The notes below the pieces were generated by a model. That model was not told where the DNA came from. It made no database searches and worked only from the letters and a program-made list of their open reading frames with translations. From Fulvia fulva (lineage: Eukaryota > Ascomycota > Dothideomycetes > Mycosphaerellales > Mycosphaerellaceae): a stretch of 64,000 nt of DNA. Each line of letters opens with the position of its first letter. The stretch's first letter is position 1. The translations under genes were made by a program, and so were the position numbers. The DNA lies in the NCBI RefSeq assembly GCF_020509005.1, contig NC_063017.1, positions 4,092,001-4,156,000 of the forward strand, given 5' to 3'. Below are positions 10,910-21,077 of this stretch, one piece after another.

Positions 10910-11064
10910 CAGTCTTGACCATCTTGCTGTCTTGAGTGGCGCAGTCGATGCTTAGAGCTGCTTGGCTGATGTACGGCCATGCTGAAGAACCTCTAGAAGT
11001 CAGGGCTTCCGAGAGGTCCATCGGGAGCTCCGTCGCTGTTCGAGTCAGGAGGACTGTGCTCTTT
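10910..11064 (+). ncRNA. Hairpin RNA-like unit 2 of the array
   Basis: CTTGAGTGGC (10931-10940) pairs throughout with GCTGTTCGAG (11035-11044), counting G-U pairs. The A-box-like AGTGGCGCAGTCGATGC continues from the 5' arm, and the B-box-like GTTCGAGTC lies in the 3' arm. CAGTC at 10910 can pair with GACTG at 11052. The end is GTGCTCTTTGC, a weaker T run than in most units. Confidence 0.52.
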
Positions 11065-11224
11065 GCATCTTCTTCTCTTATCATATCGCAGATAGCCGGT
11101 CTGGAGATGCTCGAACAGTAAGAGATTCGAGTGAGAGCACTGATCCAACAGTCTTTGCCCTCTTTTCGTCCACCACAAGGCCATGCCATCACTGTGCTCC
11201 GGCGTATGTTACCGCTATACTTCC

Positions 11225-11397
11225 GTTGGATTCCTGGGCCCTCGAGGATCTTCTTGCCTCACGTAGCGCCATCAACATGATCACCATCATGGTCGAACGA
11301 TACACGCGAAGATCAGCTATCTAATGAAAGGGTGGTAAGTCTTGAACTTGTGAGCAATCTCATCGCTGGTCGTTCGAGCCACGGGGATCGTCTTTTT
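11225..11397 (+). ncRNA. Hairpin RNA-like unit 3 of the array (divergent 5' arm)
   Basis: The 3' half is a textbook copy: CGTTCGAGCCACGGGGATCG at 11371-11390, then TCTTTTTGC with T5 at 11393-11397. The 5' arm (11228-11250) pairs through GGATTCCT and CCTCGAGGA but lacks the usual A-box core, so this copy may be defective. Confidence 0.45.
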
Positions 11398-11528
11398 GCT
11401 CGTCTTCATACATAGCAGTGGTTTCAGTAGTGTACTTAGCCTTTTGTCCAGATCCAGTGCAAGTCTAGCTTTCTACGCGTCTGTTCCGTCGAGGAATGGA
11501 TATGAGCTTGCACGAGATGTCTGCCTTC

Positions 11529-11677
11529 GACGACTTCCACGGCTTGGATGGCGCAGTCAAAGCCAATCACTACGGCTTGACAGCGGCCTGTCACATGAGC
11601 GTTATGTACACGAGTTGCACTCTTCACCTTTCGCTCCTGGACTGGTATCCATCCGAGCCATGGCAATCGTTCTCTTT
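11529..11677 (+). ncRNA. Hairpin RNA-like unit 4 of the array
   Basis: The 5' arm 11531-11551 and 3' arm 11649-11669 pair over about 21 positions with one or two mismatches and several G-U pairs. The A-box-like GGATGGCGCAGTC overlaps the top of the 5' arm, and CATCCGAGCC is the B-box-like partner. It ends GTTCTCTTTGC. Confidence 0.62.
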
Positions 11678-11758
11678 GCGTAGTGTCAGACACTGTTATT
11701 TCTTCGATCAGCTGCCAAGTATGTTGCTTACATCTACCTCCTGACGGTACCACTCCTT

Positions 11759-11913
11759 GACGAGATCCTTGTCCCGAATGGTGCAGTCGTGAAATTGTCC
11801 AAGATGACACTTCGACTGATGCTTCTCCGGGCAAGTCCGTCGGAGGCTTTTCTGGGTCTTATCGCGGGCTTTTTTGGTGAAGATGACCTTTCGAGGCAAG
11901 GGGGTCGTTTTTT
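11759..11913 (+). ncRNA. Hairpin RNA-like unit 5 of the array
   Basis: The 5' arm 11762-11781 pairs with 3' arm 11887-11906 over 20 positions with about four mismatches. The A-box-like core is GAATGGTGCAGTC and the B-box-like core is CTTTCGAGGC. A T6 run at 11908-11913 follows the 3' arm directly. Confidence 0.62.
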
Positions 11914-12033
11914 CGCTTACGACTTTACTTTTGTGCTTCTGTTTTGCCTACGAGGGCATCCATCAGGGGCGTCGTAAGTAAACACTGTGCATCAGTCTCA
12001 AGCTGTATAGATACCCGACAAACACTAACCGTC

Positions 12034-12188
12034 GACGACTATCATGGCTTCAATAGCGCAATCGGAAGACTAACATCTGTCTCTCTGGGGCTAGGACATG
12101 ACACTAACGCGCAGAGCGCTCTAGCGCTTGCTCTCACGCTTGGTGAGCTCCTCTTAGAGCTGTTCGAGCCATGGTGGTCGTCCTTTTT
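12034..12188 (+). ncRNA. Hairpin RNA-like unit 6 of the array
   Basis: The 17-nt arms at 12034-12050 and 12166-12182 pair completely, with four G-U pairs. The A-box-like AATAGCGCAATCGG follows the 5' arm. GTTCGAGCC forms the B-box-like start of the 3' arm, and GTCCTTTTTGC ends the unit. GC-rich internal helices are possible between the arms. Confidence 0.66.
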
Positions 12189-12412
12189 GCATCTTGCTTT
12201 TTGCATCTTGAGCCATAGTGGTCGTCCTTTTTGCGTCTTGCTTTTTGCATCTTGCTTTTTGTATCTTGCTTTTTGCCCCGTATTAGGACTTCTCTTTTAA
12301 CTAGTCTCGGCATCTTGCCTAGATCTACACCCCAAATTCACTGCATCTTGCTTTTTGCATCTTGCTTTTTGCCCCGTGTTAGGACTCCTCCTTTAACCAG
12401 ACTCGGCATCTT
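12183..12412 (+). repeat. T-rich minisatellite with an orphan 3' arm of the hairpin units
   Basis: Repeats of CTTGCTTTTTGCAT run downstream of unit 6. Within them, 12210-12232 is a second copy of a unit 3' arm (GAGCCATAGTGGTCGTCC then T5). Two longer direct copies, each beginning TTTTTGCCCCGT and running through TTAGGACT to CTCGGCATCTT, lie at about 12260-12320 and 12350-12412. The pattern suggests local tandem duplication starting from a unit 3' end. Confidence 0.6.
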
Positions 12413-12452
12413 ATCTAAACATACATGTACGTCCGAAATTCATACTCCTCGA

Positions 12453-12616
12453 CAACAAGCTTGTCCTGAATGGCGCAATCGGTGCGCAGCATTCTTCGCT
12501 GGCTGTATTCGAGTGCATCAACCTGAGCTCGCGAGACCTTCGTAGCTCTCCCCATGAGAGCTCCGGGATTCTTGATGGTGGTCAATGCCATTCGGGACAA
12601 GGTGGTTGTTCATTTT
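12453..12616 (+). ncRNA. Hairpin RNA-like unit 7 of the array (best stem)
   Basis: The 24-nt arms at 12453-12476 and 12587-12610 pair with only three mismatches and one G-U. The 5' arm runs into the A-box-like AATGGCGCAATCGGTGCGC. The 3' arm holds GCCATTCGGGAC. The end is TTCATTTTGC with T4 at 12613-12616. This is the clearest evidence that the two halves were kept complementary. Confidence 0.68.
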
Positions 12617-12789
12617 GCTTTGTTTTGCCGCTTCTGCAGATAACAAGTTCTCGTTAAACACAGAATGGATCGGTGTTGTGGTGTACATGAGCCGGCGCAT
12701 TCATCCTCTTATTGTACCGTCTCTGTAAGTCACTTTTACAACAGAAGCCCCCATCTTACCTGTATAACCAATTTCATATTCTTGTACCG

Positions 12790-12947
12790 TGTCAATCATT
12801 CCGGGTCGAATGGCTCACTCGTCAGCGCGCACACCGGTGCTGGACGGCAAGATGATGGTGCCGGGATGGGCAACACGCAAATTCTTACTTTGTTTTCCCC
12901 ATTCCAGGCGTCGTCAGGCTATTCGAAGCAGGGTGTGTGATCTTTTT
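12790..12947 (+). ncRNA. Hairpin RNA-like unit 8 of the array
   Basis: The core pairing is CCGGGTCGAATGGCT (12801-12815) with GGCTATTCGAAGCAGGG (12917-12933), with bulges. The A-box-like GAATGGCTCACTCGTCAGCG and B-box-like TATTCGAAGC are present. GATCTTTTTGC, with T5 at 12943-12947, ends the unit. Confidence 0.52.
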
Positions 12948-13048
12948 GCAACATGTCATGCGCTATAACCTCATACTTGCAGATTATCTCCTTCTCCCTG
13001 CGTATACGCAGCTGAAGACACATAAGGCCTCTGCAAATGGTATCCGTC

Positions 13049-13214
13049 GACAATAGCTCTGGTCCAAGTGGGTTAGTCAGTAGAGCGTCGGCTCGACCCA
13101 TGTCTGCAGCAGAGGTTGCGTGCGCTGTGGTTTGGACTGTCCCAAATCCGGCTCTCGCGCTTTGGGGTTCATCAAACAGGAACAGGCACTTGGGCCATTG
13201 CAGTTGTCCTTTTT
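13049..13214 (+). ncRNA. Hairpin RNA-like unit 9 of the array
   Basis: The 22-nt arms at 13049-13070 and 13187-13208 pair with three mismatches and two G-U pairs, including an unbroken TGGTCCAAGTG helix. The A-box-like AGTGGGTTAGTCAGTAGAGCG follows. GTCCTTTTTGC ends the unit, with T5 at 13210-13214. Confidence 0.62.
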
Positions 13215-13496
13215 GCTTCGAAATGCGACTTGTTCTACGAGATGAGATCTATTGTCAATCCATAGTCTGACGTCTAGGATTTGGTCAGCAGAATGTGTGC
13301 ATTGGTCTTTGGGAGCTCGTGTTCTTGATCATCAACCATGCGCTGTGCATCTATGCATATATCGTAGCAGAGCCAGCGCGGCTCCAGCGATCTTCGCCCG
13401 AAGTAGTGGTATAGTACATGCTCATTCTTGCACCGCCTGAAGCGCCCTGTGGCGTGCTCTTCGTGTTATGCTCATCTTTCCCACTTTCCCAGCATC

Positions 13497-14425
13497 TTAC
13501 TCCCGTGGACCACTTCCCTCACCGGCTGGGCGACTAGCCAAAACCTGCTCGGGCCCCTGTGCACTCGCTGCCGCATCACCAGCTGCGGCTCCACCTGCTC
13601 TCGCACCTCCTCTCCTGTTGGCATTTGCCTCTGCTGCTGCGTCCTTCTCTGTGTTGATCTTCTCCACGATCTTCTCGATGTCGTCTGATGGCAGCATCTC
13701 CACGTTCTTGCCGGGTGCCATGATGGCGATCTCGATGTTCTTTGCGCCAGTCTGCACAACCTCGAGGAGGGACTTGATGGTGAGCTCAATCGTTTCGGCG
13801 CGGGTCATGCTGTCTTTATGGTTGCGTTCGAGGAACTCGCGGACTGTCTTGGACGAGCGACCGATGGCGTTTGCTTTCCTGTGAACATGAATTGTGAGTG
13901 GTGGACTGTAGTGCCTGTCTGATGGATGATAACATACCAGGCTGTGTAGATACCGGATGGCTCTGTCTGGTATAGTCGCGGTTCCTTGCTGCCTGGGTCA
14001 TATCCGACAATGAGTGTCGAGATACCAAACGGTCTCACACCTCCGGACTGTGTGTATCGCTGCTGCACACCAGCCACGTACTTGGTGATGTACTCGATGC
14101 TGACTGGGTCCTCGACAGTCAAACGATGTGATTGCGCTTCCAGTCGTGCCTTGTCCACCAGGATTCGTGCATCTGCGTTGAGACCGGCGAATGCGAGGCA
14201 GACGTGGTTGTCGACCATGGAGATCTTGGAAGGAGTGATGCGTGTATCTTGGAGCTTGAGGGCCGATCGCTTCTCACAGCCAAGCACCACCACTGACTCT
14301 TCTGGATGGCTGCCCTTCACTGCGACTGCACATGTTCCGCGCTTGACGGCTTCGAGAGCGTATTCCACCTGGAAGACGTGGCCATCGGGTGAGAAGACGG
14401 AGAGTGCTCGGTCGTAGCCCGACAT
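13497..14425 (-). CDS. PRE6: 20S proteasome alpha-4 subunit (PRE6/PSMA7 type)
   Basis: Two exons on the minus strand, 13938-14425 and 13497-13878, with an intron GTATGT...CACAG. The product is 289 residues. The alpha-ring signature is at the start ([20 protein letters not shown]). [38 protein letters not shown] and [20 protein letters not shown] follow, then [13 protein letters not shown], and [21 protein letters not shown] across the intron. These match alpha-4 better than other alpha subunits. The role is in the outer ring of the 20S core, which gates substrate entry. The Ala/Gly-rich C-terminal tail ([18 protein letters not shown]) is an extension of the kind seen in filamentous fungi. Confidence 0.94.
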
Positions 14426-14779
14426 TGTCGTGGAGTGTGTGAAGTTCTGGTGAGCTGTCTATATCAAGTTGGTATTGAGTGAGGTTGAGGAGGTGGCTGG
14501 ACCGTGGTGGTGATGGTCAGGTTGTTGTTTGAGTGTTTCGATGGTTGATGTTCGTTCATGTGAAGCTACCGGTCGAGCTCCAGCATCTCAGGCGACAGTT
14601 GACGCGACGAACATTACCTAAGCAATAACCATCAAATATTGATGCTCACCATCAACCACCACCCCACCTGTCCTCTACATTTACTCCACCACCACTTCCT
14701 CCTACACATCACACCCTCCTACAAAACACCAGGCGAACCATAGCAGCGGATCCTCACTACACGAGGATACACCGTCAGG

Positions 14780-16342
14780 ATGGTTCTCGCAGACCTGGGC
14801 AAGCGCATCAACAGCGCCGTCAATGACCTCACCCGCGGCCAGACCATCGACGAGAAGGCTTTCGATGGCATGGTCAAAGAGGTCTGCAATGCCTTGATGG
14901 AAGCCGATGTCAACATCAAACTCGTCGCCGTCCTACGAAAGACCATTAAGAACGCCGTCAAGTTTAATGAGCTCCCGCCACATGCCAACAAGAAGCGCAT
15001 CATCCAGAAGGCCGTCTTCGATGCCCTCGTCGATATCGTCAACCCACACCAGACGCCATACAACCCGAAGAAGGGGAAGAGCAACGTCATCATGTTCGTT
15101 GGTCTGCAGGGTGCGGGTAAGACGACGACATGTACAAAGTTGGCCAGATGGTATCAGGCGAGAGGCTTCAAGACATGCTTGGTCTGCGCCGACACTTTCC
15201 GTGCTGGTGCTTTCGATCAGTTGAAGCAGAACGCGACCAAGGCCAAGATCCCATACTACGGCTCCCTCACACAGACTGATCCTGTCGTGGTCGCAAGAGA
15301 CGGTGTGGCACAGTTCAAGAAGGAGCGCTTCGAGATCATCATCGTCGATACTTCTGGTCGTCACCACCAGGAAGATGCCCTCTTCGCGGAAATGGTCGAG
15401 ATTCAGGGCGCCGTGCAGCCACATCAGACAATCATGGTTCTCGACGCCTCCATCGGTCAGGCAGCAGAAGCGCAGTCCCGCGCCTTCAAGGAGACCGCAG
15501 ACTTCGGAGCCATCATCATCACCAAAACCGACGGTGCAGCAGCGGGAGGTGGTGCCATCTCCGCAGTCGCAGCAACTCACACTCCCATCGTCTTCATCGG
15601 TACCGGCGAGCACCTCCTCGACCTCGAGAAGTTCAACCCAGAGTCCTTCGTCTCTAAGCTTCTTGGTATGGGTGACATGCAAGGCCTCGTCGAACACGTC
15701 CAAAGCCTGAAACTTGACCAAAAGGAAACCATGAAGAACATCACCGAAGGCAAATTCTCCGTCCGCGACATGCGCGACCAACTTCAGAACATGATGAAAA
15801 TGGGTCCCCTCTCCAAAATGGCCGGCATGATCCCCGGCCTCTCTAACATGATGGGTGGCGTCGACGATGAAGAAGGCGGCATGAAACTCAAGCGTATGAT
15901 CTACATCTGCGACTCCATGACACAAAAGGAACTCGACAGCGACGGCAAAATGTTCAAAGACCAGCCCACCCGCATCACGCGTGTTGCCCGCGGTAGCGGT
16001 ACCTCTGTACGTGAAGTCGAGGAATTGTTATCGCAGCAGCAGATGATGGCGGGCATGGCGAAGAAGATGAAGGGCGGGATGGCCAATATGCAGAAGGCGC
16101 AGGGTGCTATGGGTGGTGCGAACCGCCAGCAGCAGATGGCGGCTATGCAGAAGAGGTTGGCGAGTATGGGTGGAGGTACGGGCGGGGCAGGTGGTATGCC
16201 GGATATCAATGCGATGATGAAGATGATGGGTGGAGGTGGTGGTGGGATGCCGAATTTGGGAGGCATGGATATGAGTAAGATGATGTCTATGCTGGGCGGT
16301 ATGGGTGGTGGTGCTGGTGGTGCGGGTGGTGGGAGGAGGTGA
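14780..16342 (+). CDS. SRP54: Signal recognition particle 54 kDa protein
   Basis: A single 520-residue frame. The N domain (helical, [20 protein letters not shown]) is followed by the G domain: P-loop [10 protein letters not shown] at about 108-117, [31 protein letters not shown] and [14 protein letters not shown]. The M domain from about residue 310 is Met-rich ([20 protein letters not shown]), with the [20 protein letters not shown] helix that binds SRP RNA and signal peptides. The C-terminus is Gly/Met-rich ([15 protein letters not shown]), as in other fungi. It is the GTPase that targets nascent secretory proteins to the ER. It is divergent from the proteasome gene, with about 350 bases between them. 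Confidence 0.96.
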   Translation: MVLADLGKRINSAVNDLTRGQTIDEKAFDGMVKEVCNALMEADVNIKLVAVLRKTIKNAVKFNELPPHANKKRIIQKAVFDALVDIVNPHQTPYNPKKGKSNVIMFVGLQGAGKTTTCTKLARWYQARGFKTCLVCADTFRAGAFDQLKQNATKAKIPYYGSLTQTDPVVVARDGVAQFKKERFEIIIVDTSGRHHQEDALFAEMVEIQGAVQPHQTIMVLDASIGQAAEAQSRAFKETADFGAIIITKTDGAAAGGGAISAVAATHTPIVFIGTGEHLLDLEKFNPESFVSKLLGMGDMQGLVEHVQSLKLDQKETMKNITEGKFSVRDMRDQLQNMMKMGPLSKMAGMIPGLSNMMGGVDDEEGGMKLKRMIYICDSMTQKELDSDGKMFKDQPTRITRVARGSGTSVREVEELLSQQQMMAGMAKKMKGGMANMQKAQGAMGGANRQQQMAAMQKRLASMGGGTGGAGGMPDINAMMKMMGGGGGGMPNLGGMDMSKMMSMLGGMGGGAGGAGGGRR

Positions 16343-17377
16343 GGGTAGGGCGTAAAGTCTTGCTTGTACTGAACTCTCGACGATGGCCCTGCTAGGACCA
16401 GACACATGCTATGCCACGGAGAGCACGCATTCTCCGAGGACTTCACGACTGGTCATATCTCTACGTCGCTCCCACTCGTGCTGTGTGCATACGTTGTGTA
16501 TCGCTCTCCTGCGGGACGTTCAGTCGTCACTGTCAATCGCCACCACGTATCACGGTTAGTCATCTAGTGTTGAGGTAGTGTGCCAGCTAAAGTCACGGGA
16601 CGACAGCAACGGCATCATGGCAGAGTCCTGGCATCTGAGAACTCAAGACCGAGCCTTTCGCTACTACCCGAATTACTGTTGTTGTCTCCATGGTTCTAGT
16701 GGTCGAGGGTGCCCTTTATCGCCGATGCATGAGTTCGAAGGCTCCATGTTGGCGACGGGGGAAAAGGAAAGGGGACACATGTACCGACTGCGCCCGAGCC
16801 TGAAGAGACTCATGAAGTCAGTGAAAGAGGTCCCATTGCGATATCTATCGACACTTCCCAATCGATGCTACACTAGTTCGAAAGCTACCCACATCGCAAT
16901 GGTCTCTGCACGGCGACAATGCCAAGACGTGCACATGTCGAATGCAGGCGATGGTGTTTGTGGCAGAAGCGACGACAAAGCCGTTGACGGACACCTCAAT
17001 ACTTCTCCTAAGGACGGATGAGTGATCCGTGATGAACGGACATACCGGGCGCAGCTGGGATGTAGGCGATATATCAACTACGTAGGCTAATATGTATTCG
17101 AGTCTATACATTGCTATACAGCGTCATCTCGCCACCGCCACAGCAGCAGGCGACACCGTACTCTGCTTCAGTATCCCCAAAGCCTCCTCAACACCTCTCG
17201 AAGTTGTCTCCTCTTCCTCTAGACAACCTCCGGTTTCTATTACGATGCACTGGCTGTGCCGTGGTGCTGCGGACCTTGTGTTTCGGGTGCTGATAGCAAT
17301 ATGCCAGTGACCAGAATTTCTGACCCGTGACAGAGTGACCGATCTACTCTGCTCTTTCACAGCGTCTTGACCATGAC

Positions 17378-17433
<56 letters not shown>

Positions 17434-17766
17434 GCTGTGGACGATATCGAGTGTTGACAGCAGGCAAGGCGGATTTTACGTCGGCCGATAGTCGGCGTTT
17501 GGTCGGACCTATACTTCAGGATCCATGTTCCTGCTTACTTCCTTCGTCTGACAACATCTATCGTTCATCTCATCAATGTTCGCGGTGCTTATCGCTTGCT
17601 GCCGAAGCATTTGAACATACTCCATTAACAGAATGGCGGCGACCTGCCTTGCTTTCCGAGCGCGTGGGGCCGCGGGTCTAATGTCAATCTTCCGCTGGGA
17701 GCATTCCCATTCTTTCGGCCTAATGTCAACCTTTTCCTGGGAACGTTCTCTCGGTATGGAGGCGCT
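16343..17766. other. Intergenic with a trinucleotide repeat, no gene seen
   Basis: About 1.4 kb between the 3' ends of SRP54 and the NRPS-like gene. Open frames here (for example 16578-17021) have no protein-like composition. Apart from the (GTT)n tract at 17378-17434 I see no feature. Confidence 0.45.
17378..17434. repeat. (GTT)n microsatellite
   Basis: An uninterrupted run of about 18-19 GTT triplets, ending where GTTGCTGTGG breaks the pattern. Confidence 0.97.
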
Positions 17767-20700
17767 TCATCCTTGAGCCTGGCGCCATTGCTGTCGCCAA
17801 TGCCTCAACCACTGGATGGAGACAGACTTGAGCTCTCTCAACGATGCACTCGTACCTTGGGCGATTGATGTGGAGAACTCGGGCCTTTTGGCATCAGGTC
17901 GCCCGATGTCGTCAAAGAAGCCGACCAGTTTGACAGCGGGAATGTCGTCGCTGACATCCTCTCGTTCAGCCACCTCTTTTAGGCTACTTAGCCACTCACA
18001 GAAGGGTACGATCTGGACGTCGCTGCTTTCGTTTTCAAAGAGGTCGTGTACAACATCCTTCCAATACGCTTTCCGAGGGTTGACGAAGTGCAGAAACTTG
18101 GCTCCTGGTTTAGACGTTTCCAAGCCTTCATCCGATGAGACAGAAGTCCTGGAGCTCAACCCTTCCGGACTTGCTGATGTACTTGGCAGCGGAGTTCCAG
18201 GTTGACTAGACGCAGCAGAAGTGGCCGCTGATGCTGCGATACATGCCTCTGGTAGAGCAAGTAGCTGTCTCACGACCTCATGCCCGATGTCTGATGGTAC
18301 TGGGCATTTAGGCAGAATTGTTTCCACTAGCATGTCACCAAGCAGGTCCACGGGGATCCAATCCATTCGGTCCATGGCGCCCAGGCTTTCCGGTACTTTG
18401 CCAAGAGTACTGGAGCTTAGCAGTACGCTTGGGAACCACTCTTGTGGGCTCCACATACCCTTTTCCGACTTCACTGGCCCAGCGATCTGGCCTAGACGGC
18501 ACACAGTCACTGGCAGGTTGTTTGCCTTACTGGCATGCGCAAACAAAAGCTCAGCGAGCTGCTTCGACTGTGCATAGCCCATACCCTCGGACACTCGGAA
18601 GTCATCCAGTAGCGTCTCCGGCACAGAGCCATCGTTGACGTACGCCCAGTTGTTTGCTGCACCTACGCTCGACATGAACATCGTTTCAACAATGTTGCTG
18701 GATGAGTTTGCCAGCTCCAACAAATTGCAGCATGATTCTAGCTGCGGATCAAATGACGACAGTGGCAAGTTGAAGTTTACTGGCCATGCATTGTGGATGA
18801 TATGACTGGTTGTCTGTGCAAGATCGTCGTATTTGCTGGCTTCGAGGCCCAGGCATGGTCTCGTCAAATCTGCCTGCAGAAATTCGACTTTGGAGAAGTC
18901 CTCGCACAAACCGCGCGTGGACGTCGCTTCGAGCTGCTTGCCACGGCAGCTGCCCAATCGATTCACGCAGATAATTCTTTCGACTGAAGGGTTTCTGACG
19001 AGGCTGTCCAGCAGAATGTAGGATCCAAGTGATCCCGTCGAGCCAGTCAAAAGGACCACGTTTCCAGAAGGAATGCGTTTGGCATCGGGACGCTTCTCCA
19101 GGCCGTCCAGACGAGCCGTGAAAGAGTCGAGCCTCGACTGCATCTCCAACATCGGGTCTGCCTCCTCACACTCATCCGCCGCAGCACCCGTCGACATTTC
19201 GATGAGCATACTGGCGAGTGATCGAGCAGACGGACTCTGGTAGATCGCCTTCGTCGTCAGGCTGCATACTTTTTCAACACCCTGTTGCCGTAAACTGGCT
19301 TTGAAGTAACGCAGCAACTTGACAACGCGCAGGGAGTCCAGTCCACATTGGAAGATGTTGTCATTTTCCGAGATCTGCGCACCTTGCAGGTAGTCTGTCG
19401 ATAAGATCCGAGTCAAAGCGATGCTCAGGCTTTGCTCATCCTGGAAGTCTAATGTCGAGGCGCAGACACTGCTCTGATCTGCCGAGTCATAAACTTCAGC
19501 GATTATCGCACTGAGAGCATCGTTCGTGGGCGCTCTTCGAACCTCGCCTTTCGCCGAACGTAGAAATGTGTCAGATGGATCGAGTACTCGAATATGCGAA
19601 GGATGAATCTGTGCGTGGGCTGGCAGGATCTCGTTGGCATGCGCGACTGCATCTACGATCGACGATCGTCTTCGCTCGAGGTCGTAACCTGGGACCTCAA
19701 GTGGCTCGATCAACAACATTGGCTGCTCTCTAGCAGACCCGACTATTAATGCGGACTTCACGGTCGGGTCCCTGGTGATGATACGCTCTGCCCCGGTGGG
19801 GTTGAACTTCTCGCCATTCGAAAGCACAATGATGTCGTCTACTCGACCTCGATACTTCCAACAGCCGGGTTTCGAGGGGTGTTGCTCGTATAAGTCCTTC
19901 ATCGAGTACTCGTCCTGGTCGGGGAACGTCCAGAATGCGCCTTGATGCCGAGCCACCCTATCGCCGCGCTGAAAGACAAGCTCGTACAGTTCCTCCGAGT
20001 GCGATCTGAAGTCGAGACCCAGAGAAGGATGATACCGATGATACTCCCACTCGTCGATCGATTTTGGCTCGAGCTCAGGGATATTGAAAGTCTCGGTCGA
20101 TCCCAGAATCTTCAATACACTTGTATGCTGCCACAAAGCGTCGCCTGCCTCCTTTGGCAATGGTCCTCCTCCAAACGCGACACTGGACCATTGTGAGACC
20201 TCGCTCAGCAGACCCTCGTCCATAGCAACTTCGGCGAGGAGTGAAGGAGGCAGTACCGCAGCATTCACGGCATGCAAGTTCAGAATTCGCTCGACGGTGT
20301 TCAGTGAAGACGGCTGATCACAAGGTCCCAGGATCAGCTGCGTTGACTGGAACACCGAGAAGCTGAAAAAGTTGATGCCTGCTGAGCGGAATGGAGGCAA
20401 TGCAGTATGCACGGATGTGTTTGCCCATCTTCGCGCAGTGACACTGCAGCCTTCTACATCAGGTAGGTCCTGTTGTGCATCGATGGTAGCGATTAGGCCA
20501 TGTGCGATACTGACAGGCTTGGGAAGCCCAGTGGACCCACTCGTGTGCAGCATCAGAAAAGTCTCAGTAGCAACGTCGTCTAATGTCTTGGTCCACGGGA
20601 AATGTTCGACGATTCGCGGGTCTAGCAACTCCTCCAAGGGTGGTATCACATCGTACATCAGATCTCGTGCGGCAACAAGAGATTCGGCAGTGCTGTCCTT

Positions 20701-21077
20701 CGATCGTTCTTGCGGTCCTAGCAGGGTCCTACAATCGGTTTTCTCCAGCAATGAAACATGAGCATCGACGTTGTTCTTGGCGACGAAAACAGTGCCTTCA
20801 GCCGGCACTTGCATGCAGCGCATGCGAGAATTAAGTACCGGACGTCGGAAGGCCCAATATAACAGATCGTTTCAAGGTCATCATGACCCACCAGTATTCG
20901 TTCAAGGTGCCATGCGAGTCGATTGATAGCATTTGCGAGGTCTGCAAAGGTCACCTCACGCAGCTCGCCCCGCGCAAATGCTTCGGGCGATACTGGATAT
21001 CGTGCCCATACTCGGCCTCCAGATGTCTTTGCAAGGTCGTCGATCGTACCTGGGAGTGTCCGCTCGCCGTGCGACAT
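17767..21077 (-). CDS. NRPS-like adenylation-thiolation-reductase enzyme, with one frameshift
   Basis: Likely ATG at 21077. The first about 100 residues (MSHGERTLPG...YIGPSDVRYLILACAACK...LFSSPR) read in one frame. The rest, NNVDAHVSLLEKTDC through the stop at 17767, reads in another. The break lies at 20770-20778 and fits loss of one base. The main frame holds adenylation motifs (LMLHTSGSTGLPKPV and YRGRVDDIIVLSNGEKF). It also has a thiolation site (FQCGLDSLRVV, with the phosphopantetheine Ser in GLDS). The C-terminal reductase has Rossmann GSTGSLG and catalytic Y..K in YAQSKQ. This is LYS2-like logic without condensation: activate a carboxylic acid, tether it, and release it reductively as an aldehyde or alcohol. 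The substrate is unknown. A facing MFS gene suggests a small secondary-metabolism locus. The break may be a sequencing error or a real lesion. Confidence 0.85.

Noticed and set aside
10599..13214. True tRNA genes
   Set aside because: A-box, B-box and terminator likenesses are present, but the arms pair end to end over 17-24 bp and no acceptor/D/anticodon/T cloverleaf with a CCA-side stem can be drawn.
10599..13214. snoRNA cluster or self-cleaving ribozyme repeats
   Set aside because: I did not find consistent C/D or H/ACA boxes at fixed places, nor a hammerhead core. The repeated signals are A-box, paired arms and T-run.
16578..17021. 147-codon open frame after SRP54
   Set aside because: Composition and lack of any recognisable motif suggest chance. 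Overlapping minus-strand frames are equally long.
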